From the NCBI GenBank assembly GCA_903835325.1, contig CAILMU010000058.1:1-9498 (forward strand): a stretch of 9,498 bases of DNA. Direction: 5' to 3'. Below, piece after piece: positions 1-7,127 of the stretch. The notes under the pieces are model-generated. The model saw nothing but the letters and a program-made list of their open reading frames with translations, did not search any database and was not told where the DNA came from. Numbering within the stretch: position 1 is the first letter of the stretch; every line of letters begins with the position of its first letter. The DNA comes from an uncultured Microcaldota archaeon (GTDB lineage Archaea; Micrarchaeota; Micrarchaeia; Anstonellales; Bilamarchaeaceae). A program made the translations under genes and the position numbers.

Positions 1-498
1 AAATATTTCAATCTCAAGGCGCATTTCCCGGATTTCGAGCTTGATATCGCTGATGCGATATCCCCTTACATCGGGACCGGCGAATACGCCAAATTCATAT
101 CAGCCTTGAAGGACGAGTCTCCTGGTTCGTTCGGGATACGCTCCGACATGGTCCGCTTCGGAGGCTTGGAGGACATCAGCCAGGACGGAGACGGGCACCA
201 ATATCTTCTATGTTCATCCATCCCGCTCAGTGATCCGGTTCTCATGAAAGCCATGACTGATTCAAGGAATACCTCCGTGCTGTTGGACATGGATATCGAG
301 CCCGAGATGGGCCGCGCATTGCGCCTCGTGCTTCTGCAGAACGAAATCGCGAAGGGGTCGAGGAGCCTTCCCCCTGGCCGCAGGCAATTGATAGACCTGA
401 TGATCGAGAACGCGGTGCACGAGGAAACGCAATCGGAAATCGGCCTGAGGGCGCTTTTCCTGTCTGAGGGGGCTATATCGGCACGGCCGATGCGATGA
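1..498 (+). CDS. C-terminal part of an unrecognised protein (5' truncated by the window edge)
   Basis: The reading frame is open from base 1 to a TGA at 496-498, giving 165 residues with no start inside the window, so the gene begins upstream. I do not recognise the family. The visible part looks soluble: mixed charged and hydrophobic residues, no membrane segment, no cysteine pairs, and a single Cys in 'YLLCSSIPLSD'. The last third is probably helical (for example 'ALRLVLLQNEIAKGS' and 'RRQLIDLMIENAVHEE') and ends in the basic tail 'ISARPMR'. It is not the end of UvrB, because the UVR motif that closes UvrB is absent, although the neighbouring genes make UvrB the obvious candidate to look for. 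It lies about 120 bases before the inferred uvrA start and a promoter-like element separates them, so it is probably not in the uvrA transcript. The codon pattern is coding-like, so I take it as a real gene of unknown function. Confidence 0.75.
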   Translation, partial: KYFNLKAHFPDFELDIADAISPYIGTGEYAKFISALKDESPGSFGIRSDMVRFGGLEDISQDGDGHQYLLCSSIPLSDPVLMKAMTDSRNTSVLLDMDIEPEMGRALRLVLLQNEIAKGSRSLPPGRRQLIDLMIENAVHEETQSEIGLRALFLSEGAISARPMR

Positions 499-557
499 CG
501 AATTAAGCGTGGTATTTACGGAAACGCGGAAATGAGCCGCGCTAACCAATATAATAA

Positions 558-568
558 CCCATAAATAC
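558..568 (+). promoter_or_regulatory. Candidate archaeal TATA box for the uvrA operon
   Basis: An A/T-rich element (CCATAAATACC) sits in the short gap after the upstream gene. An archaeal TATA box lies about 26 bases before the transcription start, which would put the start near 590, some 20 bases before the GGTGA site at 611-615. This agrees with the inferred uvrA start at 620 and argues against a start upstream of about 590. The A/T match is modest and the call rests mainly on position. Confidence 0.4.
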
Positions 569-610
569 CTCTTTCGTCATAAGAATATCATCGCGAATCC
601 ATTTTCTATA

Positions 611-615
611 GGTGA
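611..615 (+). promoter_or_regulatory. Ribosome-binding site that decides the uvrA start (GGTGA before ATC)
   Basis: GGTGA is complementary to the 3' end of archaeal 16S rRNA (UCACC) and lies 4 bases before the ATC codon at 620-622. The same motif precedes uvrC (GGTGA at 5476-5480), and GGTG precedes the VOC gene. The position supports initiation at the ATC codon, since no ATG, GTG or TTG exists in this frame nearby. Confidence 0.5.
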
Positions 616-619
616 AACC

Positions 620-3544
620 ATCGAAGGCAAGATAACCATCAAAGGCGCAAGGGAGCACAACCTCCGGAACGTAGATGTAGAGATACCTAGGGGTAAAATA
701 ACGGTCATAACCGGCCTGTCCGGTTCAGGCAAATCGACATTGGCCTTCGACACCCTATACGCCGAAGGCCAGCGGAGATACGTCGAATCCCTCTCTGCTT
801 ATGCACGGCAGTTCCTGGGCCTGATGAACAAGCCGGATGTGGACTCCATTGAAGGCCTCTCGCCAGCGATATCGATCGACCAAAAAACAACATCCCGCAA
901 CCCCCGCTCGACGGTAGGCACGGTCACCGAAATCTACGACTACTTGCGCCTCCTTTTCGCCAGAGTAGGCCAGCCCCACTGCCCTATCTGCAAGAAACCC
1001 ATCTCGAAACAGGGAGCCGACGAGATGGCGGCTAGCATCATAACCATGGGCGCCCAACCAGCAAACAAGAAAATCGAAATACTCGCACCCGTAGCGAGAG
1101 GCGAAAAAGGGAGATTCGAGAAAGAATTCGAGCGCTTGCGGAAATCCGGCCTATACAAGGTCTATGTGAATGGCGAACTCTTCGATATCAGCCAAAAGAA
1201 TCCGAAACTCGACAAGAACAAGAAACAGACGATATCCGTCCTTATCGACAAGTTCGCTCTCGCGGGCGAGAACCCAAAAACAAACGATAAAACGATAACA
1301 AACGAACGCTCGATAACGAACGATAACAAAGAACGCCTCCACGAAGCCATCGAATCAGCCCTGAAGGAAGGCAACGGGACCATGATAGCGAAGATGGGGA
1401 AGACGGAGACGCTTTATTCCAGAAAAAACGCCTGCCCGGAGCACAACATCTCGCTCGGCGATATCCAGCCGAGGGATTTCTCTTTCAACTCGCCTTTCGG
1501 CGCATGCCCGGAGTGCCATGGCCTCGGGTTCAAGATGGAATTCGACCCTGATTTGATAATGCCCGACCGCTCCAAATCCATCCTAGAAGGAGCCATCACC
1601 TGCTACGGCCGGCTCATGGAAGGCGGCTGGAGGATGCACACCATCAGGGAAGTCGCGCAGAGCAATGGCATCGACATCGAAGCGCCAGTCTCCGAAATCC
1701 CGAAAGAGAAGCTCGACAAGATACTCTACGGCACGAAAGAGACGATGCATTTCACCTATCAGAGCAAGAAAGGCGATTCGAGATACGAGTATGACAGCGA
1801 TTTCGAAGGAGTCATCCCTCAGCTCGAGAGGCTGTATCATCAGACCCAATCAGAGGCGAGGAAAGAGGAGATAGCGAAATTCATGCGCGAGAAGACCTGC
1901 CCGAAATGCAACGGGAAAAGGCTCAAGGACGAGATGCTCAGCGTAACGGTGGGAGAAAAAAATATCATAGATATTTGCGAGCTTTCGATCACAAAAACAA
2001 AAAACTATCTCGCAGCGAGCGCTTCGACTTATGGGGAAAGCGAACGCAAGATAAGCGCGCCCATCCTGAAGGAAATCAACTCGAGGCTAGAATTCCTCGA
2101 GAACGTCGGCCTCAGCTACCTCAATCTTTCCCGCGAGAGCGCGACGCTTTCAGGAGGCGAATCGCAGCGGATCAGGCTCGCCACCCAGATTGGCTCGAAC
2201 CTGACGGGCATCATCTACGTTCTTGATGAACCATCCATCGGCCTCCATCAGAAAGACAATGCGAAACTCCTTTCTACATTGAAGCGCTTGCGCGACCTTG
2301 GGAACACCCTTGTCGTTGTCGAGCATGATGAGGAGACCATGCGCGAAGCCGACCATGTGATAGACATGGGCCCTGGTGCCGGCAGGCTGGGCGGGGAGAT
2401 AGTCGCGCAAGGAAGCATAGAGGATATACAAAAATGCGGACGCTCGATAACCGGTGATTATCTGGCCGGACGCAAGCATATCGAGATCCGCAAAAAGAGG
2501 AGGAATCCGAAAGGCAAACTTACGCTCATCGGGGTGAAGGAGAACAACCTGAAGGATCTCACGGTGGAATTCCCGCTTGGCGTCCTTGTCTGCGTCAGCG
2601 GCGTATCAGGTTCAGGGAAATCATCATTGATCGCAGAGACGCTTTATCCGGCCCTATCGAACGTGCTCAATCGGTCCAGGCTGAAGACAGGGAAGCTTGA
2701 ATCGGTCCGCGGTATGGAGCAATTGGACAAGATAATCACTGTCGACCAGTCGCCGATAGGCCGCACCCCGCGCTCCAACCCGGCGACTTACACCGGCGCA
2801 TTCACGCCGATACGCGACCTGTTCGCCAGGACCGAGGAATCCAAGGCTAGAGGCTACGGCCCCGGGCGCTTCTCTTTCAATGTCGCGCAGGGAAGATGCG
2901 AGAACTGCGAAGGCGACGGCCTGATCAAGATAGCCATGCACTTCCTTGCCGATGTATATGTCCCATGCGAGGTCTGCAAGGGGAAACGATACGATTCCCA
3001 GACGCTTGAGATCCTATACAAGAGCAAGAACATCGCCGATGTCCTTGACATGAGCGTGGACGAGGCATCGGAGTTCTTCCAGAACATCCCGGCTATCCGG
3101 AACAAGCTAGTGACGATTCAGGATGTGGGTCTTGGCTATATGAAGCTCGGCCAGCCGGCCACCACCCTCTCAGGCGGCGAAGCGCAGCGGGTGAAACTGG
3201 CGAACGAATTGTCGAGGCGCTCAACAGGAGCGACGATGTATCTCCTCGATGAGCCCACCACCGGCCTGCATTTCGATGACGTGAACAAGCTGCTCCAGGT
3301 CCTCCAGAGGCTGGTGGACAAGGGCAACAGCGTCATCGTGATAGAGCACAATCTCGACGTCCTCAAATGCGCAGACCATATCATCGACCTCGGCCCGGAC
3401 GGAGGGGATGATGGCGGCATGATCATTGCGCAGGGGACCCCCGAGCAGATCTCGAAGGTGTCAAAAAGCTACACTGGCCAATACCTCAAAGGAGCATTGA
3501 CGAGCGCCAAGCGCTCAGCCGATCCGATCGATGATGAGGAATAG
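620..3544 (+). CDS. uvrA: UvrA, excinuclease ABC subunit A (apparent ATC start)
   Basis: UvrA is the dimeric ATPase that finds bulky DNA lesions and loads UvrB in nucleotide excision repair. From base 620 the product is 974 residues, near the family norm of about 940-970. Two ABC modules are intact: Walker A GLSGSGKS at 32-39 and GVSGSGKS at 661-668; signature LSGGESQ at 510-516 and LSGGEAQ at 850-856; Walker B VLDEPS near 534-539 and LLDEPT in the second module. Zinc module 2 is C760-x2-C763-x19-C783-x2-C786. Zinc module 1 is C272-x2-H275-x20-C296-x2-C299, with His in the second position. Further CxxC pairs lie at 121/124 and 427/430. The UvrB-binding and insertion region (about 130-245) carries a short repeat-encoded stretch. 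The start is unusual: the frame is open from 536 but has no ATG, GTG or TTG before the Walker A region. The first such codon, TTG at 740, would delete Walker A, so ATC at 620 behind GGTGA is preferred (N-terminus MEGKITIKGAREHN). It is the first gene of the uvrA-helicase-uvrC operon. Confidence 0.95.
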   Translation: MEGKITIKGAREHNLRNVDVEIPRGKITVITGLSGSGKSTLAFDTLYAEGQRRYVESLSAYARQFLGLMNKPDVDSIEGLSPAISIDQKTTSRNPRSTVGTVTEIYDYLRLLFARVGQPHCPICKKPISKQGADEMAASIITMGAQPANKKIEILAPVARGEKGRFEKEFERLRKSGLYKVYVNGELFDISQKNPKLDKNKKQTISVLIDKFALAGENPKTNDKTITNERSITNDNKERLHEAIESALKEGNGTMIAKMGKTETLYSRKNACPEHNISLGDIQPRDFSFNSPFGACPECHGLGFKMEFDPDLIMPDRSKSILEGAITCYGRLMEGGWRMHTIREVAQSNGIDIEAPVSEIPKEKLDKILYGTKETMHFTYQSKKGDSRYEYDSDFEGVIPQLERLYHQTQSEARKEEIAKFMREKTCPKCNGKRLKDEMLSVTVGEKNIIDICELSITKTKNYLAASASTYGESERKISAPILKEINSRLEFLENVGLSYLNLSRESATLSGGESQRIRLATQIGSNLTGIIYVLDEPSIGLHQKDNAKLLSTLKRLRDLGNTLVVVEHDEETMREADHVIDMGPGAGRLGGEIVAQGSIEDIQKCGRSITGDYLAGRKHIEIRKKRRNPKGKLTLIGVKENNLKDLTVEFPLGVLVCVSGVSGSGKSSLIAETLYPALSNVLNRSRLKTGKLESVRGMEQLDKIITVDQSPIGRTPRSNPATYTGAFTPIRDLFARTEESKARGYGPGRFSFNVAQGRCENCEGDGLIKIAMHFLADVYVPCEVCKGKRYDSQTLEILYKSKNIADVLDMSVDEASEFFQNIPAIRNKLVTIQDVGLGYMKLGQPATTLSGGEAQRVKLANELSRRSTGATMYLLDEPTTGLHFDDVNKLLQVLQRLVDKGNSVIVIEHNLDVLKCADHIIDLGPDGGDDGGMIIAQGTPEQISKVSKSYTGQYLKGALTSAKRSADPIDDEE
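1291..1336 (+). repeat. Imperfect 28-base direct repeat inside uvrA
   Basis: The sequence at 1291-1309 (AACGATAACAAACGAACGC) recurs at 1319-1336 with one base missing. The period is 28 bases, so the copies are read in different frames and give 'TITNERS' and 'NDNKERL'. Shorter ACGATA units just before (1284-1289) continue the pattern. It encodes part of a polar, low-complexity stretch (about residues 218-240) between 'IDKFALAGE' and 'LHEAIESALKEG', where most UvrA proteins have a shorter charged linker. It looks like a local duplication within a tolerant loop. Confidence 0.7.
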
Positions 3545-3552
3545 GGGTAGGA

Positions 3553-5493
3553 ATGGGAAACATGCTCAGCGCGATAGAATATTCCAGCCATCTCAACCCG
3601 GAACAATTGGAGATAGTCGAAAAAGGCGATGGCACTGCCCTGGTGGTCGCAGGCCCTGGTTCTGGAAAGACAAGGACGCTTGTTTACCGCGTTGCCAAGC
3701 TTGTGGAGCGGGGGGATGACCCCGAGAGCATCCTGCTCCTCACATTCACGAACAAGGCGGCCCGGGAGATGAAAGGCAGGGTAGAGACCCTTGTCGGTGC
3801 AGAAGCTTCGCGCATCACGGCGGGGACTTTCCACCATTTCGCGAATCTCCTGCTCAGGAGGCATTGCAGCGTTTTGGGGCTGGAGCGCAATTTCACGATT
3901 CTTGATGAGGAAGACAGCAGGTCCCTGATAAGGAAGGCAGCGCTTGTTGAGCACGACAAGATAAAGAAAGGCATAGTCGATGACATCCAGCGCGCTCATT
4001 CTCTTGCCAGGCTCAGGATGGTCTTTCTTGAAGATGTCCTTGAGATGCCCGAATTCTTCCACATGAGGAACAATGTAGATGAGATAGTCTCCATCGTCCA
4101 GCATTACGGGAACATGAAGAAAGCCATGAACGTCGTTGATTTCGATGACCTGCTGGTCGCGGCATTCCAGATACTCAAGGACGAGGGCATCAGGCAATTC
4201 TACCAGAAACGGTATACTAATATCCTTGTAGATGAATTCCAGGACACTGATAAGCTCCAGTCCGCGATCATCGCATTACTGCATAAACCGGGAAACAACC
4301 TGATGGTGGTCGGGGACGATTCCCAGAGCATCTATTCGTTCAGGGGGGCGGATATCAGCAACATCCTCGGTTTCAGGGAATTATACGCCGCCAAGGTGTT
4401 CTTCCTGGTGAAGAATTACCGCAGCACCCACCCCATCGTTGAATTGGTGAACGGGTGCATCGCGAGCAGCAAGATGAAGATAGAAAAGAAACTGGTCGCG
4501 CACCGGGCGAAAAATGAATCCGAACAAACCGGACATCACGCGCAAGCAACACCTCTCGACAAAAAACCGAAACTATTCGTCTTCCGGGACCGCGTAGAGG
4601 AAGCGAAGGTATTGGCCGACCGCATCGAATCAGAAATGAAAAACGAAAAACGCATCGGCGTTCTTTTCCGCTCCACCTATCTCGCTTCGGAATTGGAAGT
4701 CGACCTTGCAGGACGGGGCATCCCATACGAGTTGAGGGGGGGCGTGCGATTCTTCGAGCAGAGGCATATCAAGGACATGCTATCCCTGCTCAAGGCATAT
4801 GAGAATCCAAGGGATTCCGCTTCAGTGATGCGGCTTCTGCTGTTGTTCCCGAGGATAGGGGAAAAGGGCGCTACCCGTGCGCTCATCAAGATAAAGAATC
4901 CCGAAGATATCGTTTCCGAGATTGCGGGTTTGGATAAGAATGGCGAGCTGTCGAAACTCATTGGCGAGATATACCTCGATGCTTCAGCCGGTGCGAACGC
5001 CGCGAAGATGCTCGACCGCTTCTACACCGGGTTCTACAAGAAATACATGGAAGAGAATTTCGACAACCACGAGGAACGCGCCCAGGACATCGAAGCCTTG
5101 GTCGGCGCGGCCTCCAGGTTCCCAACCATCTCTGAATTCCTCGAATCCTATTCATTGGATCCCGAAGCGCCAAAGGACAAGGAGCATCGGCTCATCCTAT
5201 CCACGATACACCAGGCCAAGGGGTTGGAATGGGATATCGTCTTCATAATCGGCTTGGCAGATGGCATGCTGCCATCGGCAAGGGCTAGCGACATAGAGGA
5301 GGAGCGCAGATTATTCTATGTGGCGGCTTCACGTGCAAAGCACGAGCTTATCATGAGCTATCCCTTATCCAGCGGAAGGTTCTACGAGTTCGAGCAGCAG
5401 AAGCCGTCGCGGTTCCTGCTGGAACTTCCCAAAGATGTTTTCGAAATCGATGATAACGGATTGGCTGTGCAAGCCGGTGAGAAACCATCATGA
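3553..5493 (+). CDS. UvrD/PcrA/Rep-type superfamily 1A DNA helicase
   Basis: This is a 646-residue 3'-5' DNA helicase; in excision repair the UvrD relative displaces the cut oligonucleotide and UvrC. All SF1A motifs are visible: Q motif LNPEQLEIV (14-22), motif I AGPGSGKT (33-40), Ia LTFTNKAAREM (about 63-73), II VDEFQD (226-231), III GDDSQSIYSFRGA (from 254), IV NYRS (288-291), V HQAKGLEWD (from 553), and VI EERRLFYVAASRAKHE (583-598). It is shorter than bacterial PcrA/UvrD (about 720) because it stops soon after motif VI, without the long C-terminal tail. Motif VI reads AASRAK where classic UvrD has AMTRAR. The ATG at 3553 is preceded by GGGGTAGGA and follows the uvrA stop by 8 bases; ATG 3562 is an alternative. 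The 3' end overlaps uvrC by 4 bases, so it is almost certainly co-transcribed with uvrA and uvrC. Which named member it matches (UvrD, PcrA or Rep) cannot be settled by eye. Confidence 0.95.
   Translation: MGNMLSAIEYSSHLNPEQLEIVEKGDGTALVVAGPGSGKTRTLVYRVAKLVERGDDPESILLLTFTNKAAREMKGRVETLVGAEASRITAGTFHHFANLLLRRHCSVLGLERNFTILDEEDSRSLIRKAALVEHDKIKKGIVDDIQRAHSLARLRMVFLEDVLEMPEFFHMRNNVDEIVSIVQHYGNMKKAMNVVDFDDLLVAAFQILKDEGIRQFYQKRYTNILVDEFQDTDKLQSAIIALLHKPGNNLMVVGDDSQSIYSFRGADISNILGFRELYAAKVFFLVKNYRSTHPIVELVNGCIASSKMKIEKKLVAHRAKNESEQTGHHAQATPLDKKPKLFVFRDRVEEAKVLADRIESEMKNEKRIGVLFRSTYLASELEVDLAGRGIPYELRGGVRFFEQRHIKDMLSLLKAYENPRDSASVMRLLLLFPRIGEKGATRALIKIKNPEDIVSEIAGLDKNGELSKLIGEIYLDASAGANAAKMLDRFYTGFYKKYMEENFDNHEERAQDIEALVGAASRFPTISEFLESYSLDPEAPKDKEHRLILSTIHQAKGLEWDIVFIIGLADGMLPSARASDIEEERRLFYVAASRAKHELIMSYPLSSGRFYEFEQQKPSRFLLELPKDVFEIDDNGLAVQAGEKPS
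5476..5480 (+). promoter_or_regulatory. Ribosome-binding site for uvrC inside the helicase gene
   Basis: GGTGA lies 9 bases before the uvrC ATG at 5490, within the last codons of the helicase gene. With the ATGA overlap at 5490-5493 it points to translational coupling of the two genes and fixes the uvrC start. Confidence 0.6.
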
Positions 5494-7082
5494 TTTTCGA
5501 GCGCTCGAAATTCCCTGAGCTTCCCGGCGTATATATCATGAAGGATAAGGAAGGCGCTGTCATCTATGTCGGCAAGGCGACATCTTTACGAGCGCGCCTC
5601 TCCCAATACTTCGGGAGCGAATCCAATCCAGCTGGATCGGCGACAAAGAATTCGCTGAAGACCAGCCTGCTAGTCCCGCAAATCGATTCAATCGAATTCA
5701 TCGTCACCAAGGACCCGAAAGAGGCATTGATCCTCGAGTCGAACCTCATCAAGAACTACATGCCGAAATACAATATGGCGCTCAAGGATGCAAAGCATTA
5801 CTCCTATCTCGCTATAACAGAAGAGCCATTCCCCCGCCTGCTCACAGCCAGGAAAAACTCCAAGGGCGCGTTCCGGATGAAGAACGCTCGATTCTTCGGT
5901 CCTTATGTGGAAGGCGCGAAGCGGGCGATGTCGGCCAGATACCTCCGCAAACTGTTCAAGATCCGGATATGCGCTCCGAAACTACCGAAAAAGGAATGCC
6001 TGCAATACCATATCGGAAACTGCGATGCTCCCTGCATCGGGAGAATCAGCGAAGAGAATTATAGAAGAAACATCTCAGCGCTCATTTCCGTTCTGGAAGG
6101 GAAGCAGGCAGCTAAGGATATCATGCGAACGCTGGCAGAACGGATGAGGCAAGCATCCGATACCCAGGATTTCGAGACCGCAGCATCCATCAGGGACCAG
6201 ATAGGGTCCTTGGAGATATTCTTCGAGCGCCAGAGGGTGGAGAAGAGGAACTATTTCCAGGAGGATTTCGTCTATCTCGAGCGCATCGGAGCCACGCTCC
6301 ACGCGCAGATCCTGAGGAGCAATAACGGCGTCATTTCAGGAAGCGAAAGGCACGGCATTCCGATAAAGGAGCAGGAAGAGCCTGAAATCTCCTTTTTCAT
6401 CCAGTACTATGTGGGGAGCGAATTGCCCGATCGCATCTATTCCAATCTATCTGAGCAACAAATCCAAATCCTTAACCAAGCGTTCGATTCGAAATCGTTC
6501 CATGCCCCCGGCCGTGATAAATCGAAGGTGCTCGAAATCGCTAAGAATTCGCTCCAGATAGGTTCGATAGATTCATCCGTGATAAAACTGAAGGAAGCGC
6601 TGAAGCTCGAGACGAATCCCATAACAATCGAGACGTTCGACATCTCGAACCTTTTCGGGGAGGAGTCAGTAGGTTCGATGGTCAGGTTCGTCAATGGGAA
6701 ACCTGATAAGAATAACTACAGGAGATTCAAGATCAGAACCGTTGCGGGACAGGACGATTTCGCGATGATGAAGGAGGTCGTCTCGAGGCGATATACGCGC
6801 CTGATGGAAGAAGCCGAGCCCCTTCCGGATCTTGTCCTTATCGATGGAGGCGCAGGCCAGCTGCATGCGGCCATGGATGGCATGGATGAAGCAGGAGTCC
6901 GCCTGCCGATAGCTTCGCTTGCGAAAAAAGAGGAAGAGATCTATCTCCCCGAGCGCCTCGATACGTTGCGCCTTTCCAAATCCGACCCTGCCCTCAAGCT
7001 TCTGATGGCATGCAGGGACGAAGCGCACCGCTTCGCGATAGGTTTCCACAGGTTGAGGCGAGCTAAGAAAATGAAAGGCTAG
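5490..7082 (+). CDS. uvrC: UvrC, excinuclease ABC subunit C, lacking the C-terminal HhH domain
   Basis: UvrC makes the 3' and then the 5' incision around a lesion bound by UvrB. The N-terminal GIY-YIG nuclease is complete: PGVYIM (12-17), IYVGKA (25-30), R36, and E83 in EALILESNLIKNY. Four cysteines, C161-x8-C170-x7-C178-x3-C182, match the cluster reported to bind iron-sulfur in bacterial UvrC. A UVR motif (DFETAASIRDQI, from 227) would contact UvrB. The C-terminal RNase H-like nuclease has its expected acids and histidine: D384 in ETFDISN, D422/D423 in AGQDDFAMM, D452 in LIDGGAGQL, and H513 in DEAHRFA. The protein ends at residue 530 right after this domain (HRLRRAKKMKG). Full-length UvrC (about 600 residues) continues with a tandem helix-hairpin-helix domain, absent here, and the 39 bases before the next gene leave no room for it. 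It overlaps the helicase stop by 4 bases and is the last gene of the operon. Confidence 0.96.
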   Translation: MIFERSKFPELPGVYIMKDKEGAVIYVGKATSLRARLSQYFGSESNPAGSATKNSLKTSLLVPQIDSIEFIVTKDPKEALILESNLIKNYMPKYNMALKDAKHYSYLAITEEPFPRLLTARKNSKGAFRMKNARFFGPYVEGAKRAMSARYLRKLFKIRICAPKLPKKECLQYHIGNCDAPCIGRISEENYRRNISALISVLEGKQAAKDIMRTLAERMRQASDTQDFETAASIRDQIGSLEIFFERQRVEKRNYFQEDFVYLERIGATLHAQILRSNNGVISGSERHGIPIKEQEEPEISFFIQYYVGSELPDRIYSNLSEQQIQILNQAFDSKSFHAPGRDKSKVLEIAKNSLQIGSIDSSVIKLKEALKLETNPITIETFDISNLFGEESVGSMVRFVNGKPDKNNYRRFKIRTVAGQDDFAMMKEVVSRRYTRLMEEAEPLPDLVLIDGGAGQLHAAMDGMDEAGVRLPIASLAKKEEEIYLPERLDTLRLSKSDPALKLLMACRDEAHRFAIGFHRLRRAKKMKG

Positions 7083-7093
7083 GAGTAATCGCG

Positions 7094-7127
7094 CCCTTTC
7101 CGTTTCTTTCTTCACCTTTCTTCACTT
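7094..7127 (+). terminator. Pyrimidine-rich tract after uvrC with an exact 10-base tandem repeat; possible terminator
   Basis: The gap between uvrC and the convergent gene is almost all C and T on the + strand. It contains CTTTCTTCAC twice in tandem (7106-7115 and 7116-7125); the second copy covers the stop codon of the minus-strand gene. Archaeal termination uses T-rich tracts without a required hairpin, so it could end the uvr transcript. The T runs are only three long, which makes the terminator call weak; the repeat is certain. Confidence 0.35.

Noticed and set aside
532..564. ATG at 532 as an alternative start for uvrA or a leader peptide
   Set aside because: It is in another frame and stops after ten residues (MSRANQYNNP). 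It also lies upstream of the likely transcript start.
1954..1963. Run of A residues in uvrA as a programmed slippage site
   Set aside because: The zero frame continues through a fully conserved protein and no alternative product of interest arises from a shift.
740..3544. TTG at 740 as the uvrA start
   Set aside because: It would remove the first Walker A motif and the conserved REHN region, both encoded in frame just upstream with no stop between.
3469..4197. 242-residue open frame on the minus strand
   Set aside because: It lies wholly opposite the uvrA end and the helicase gene, whose motifs are complete. Its protein resembles no family and it has no promoter or binding site of its own.
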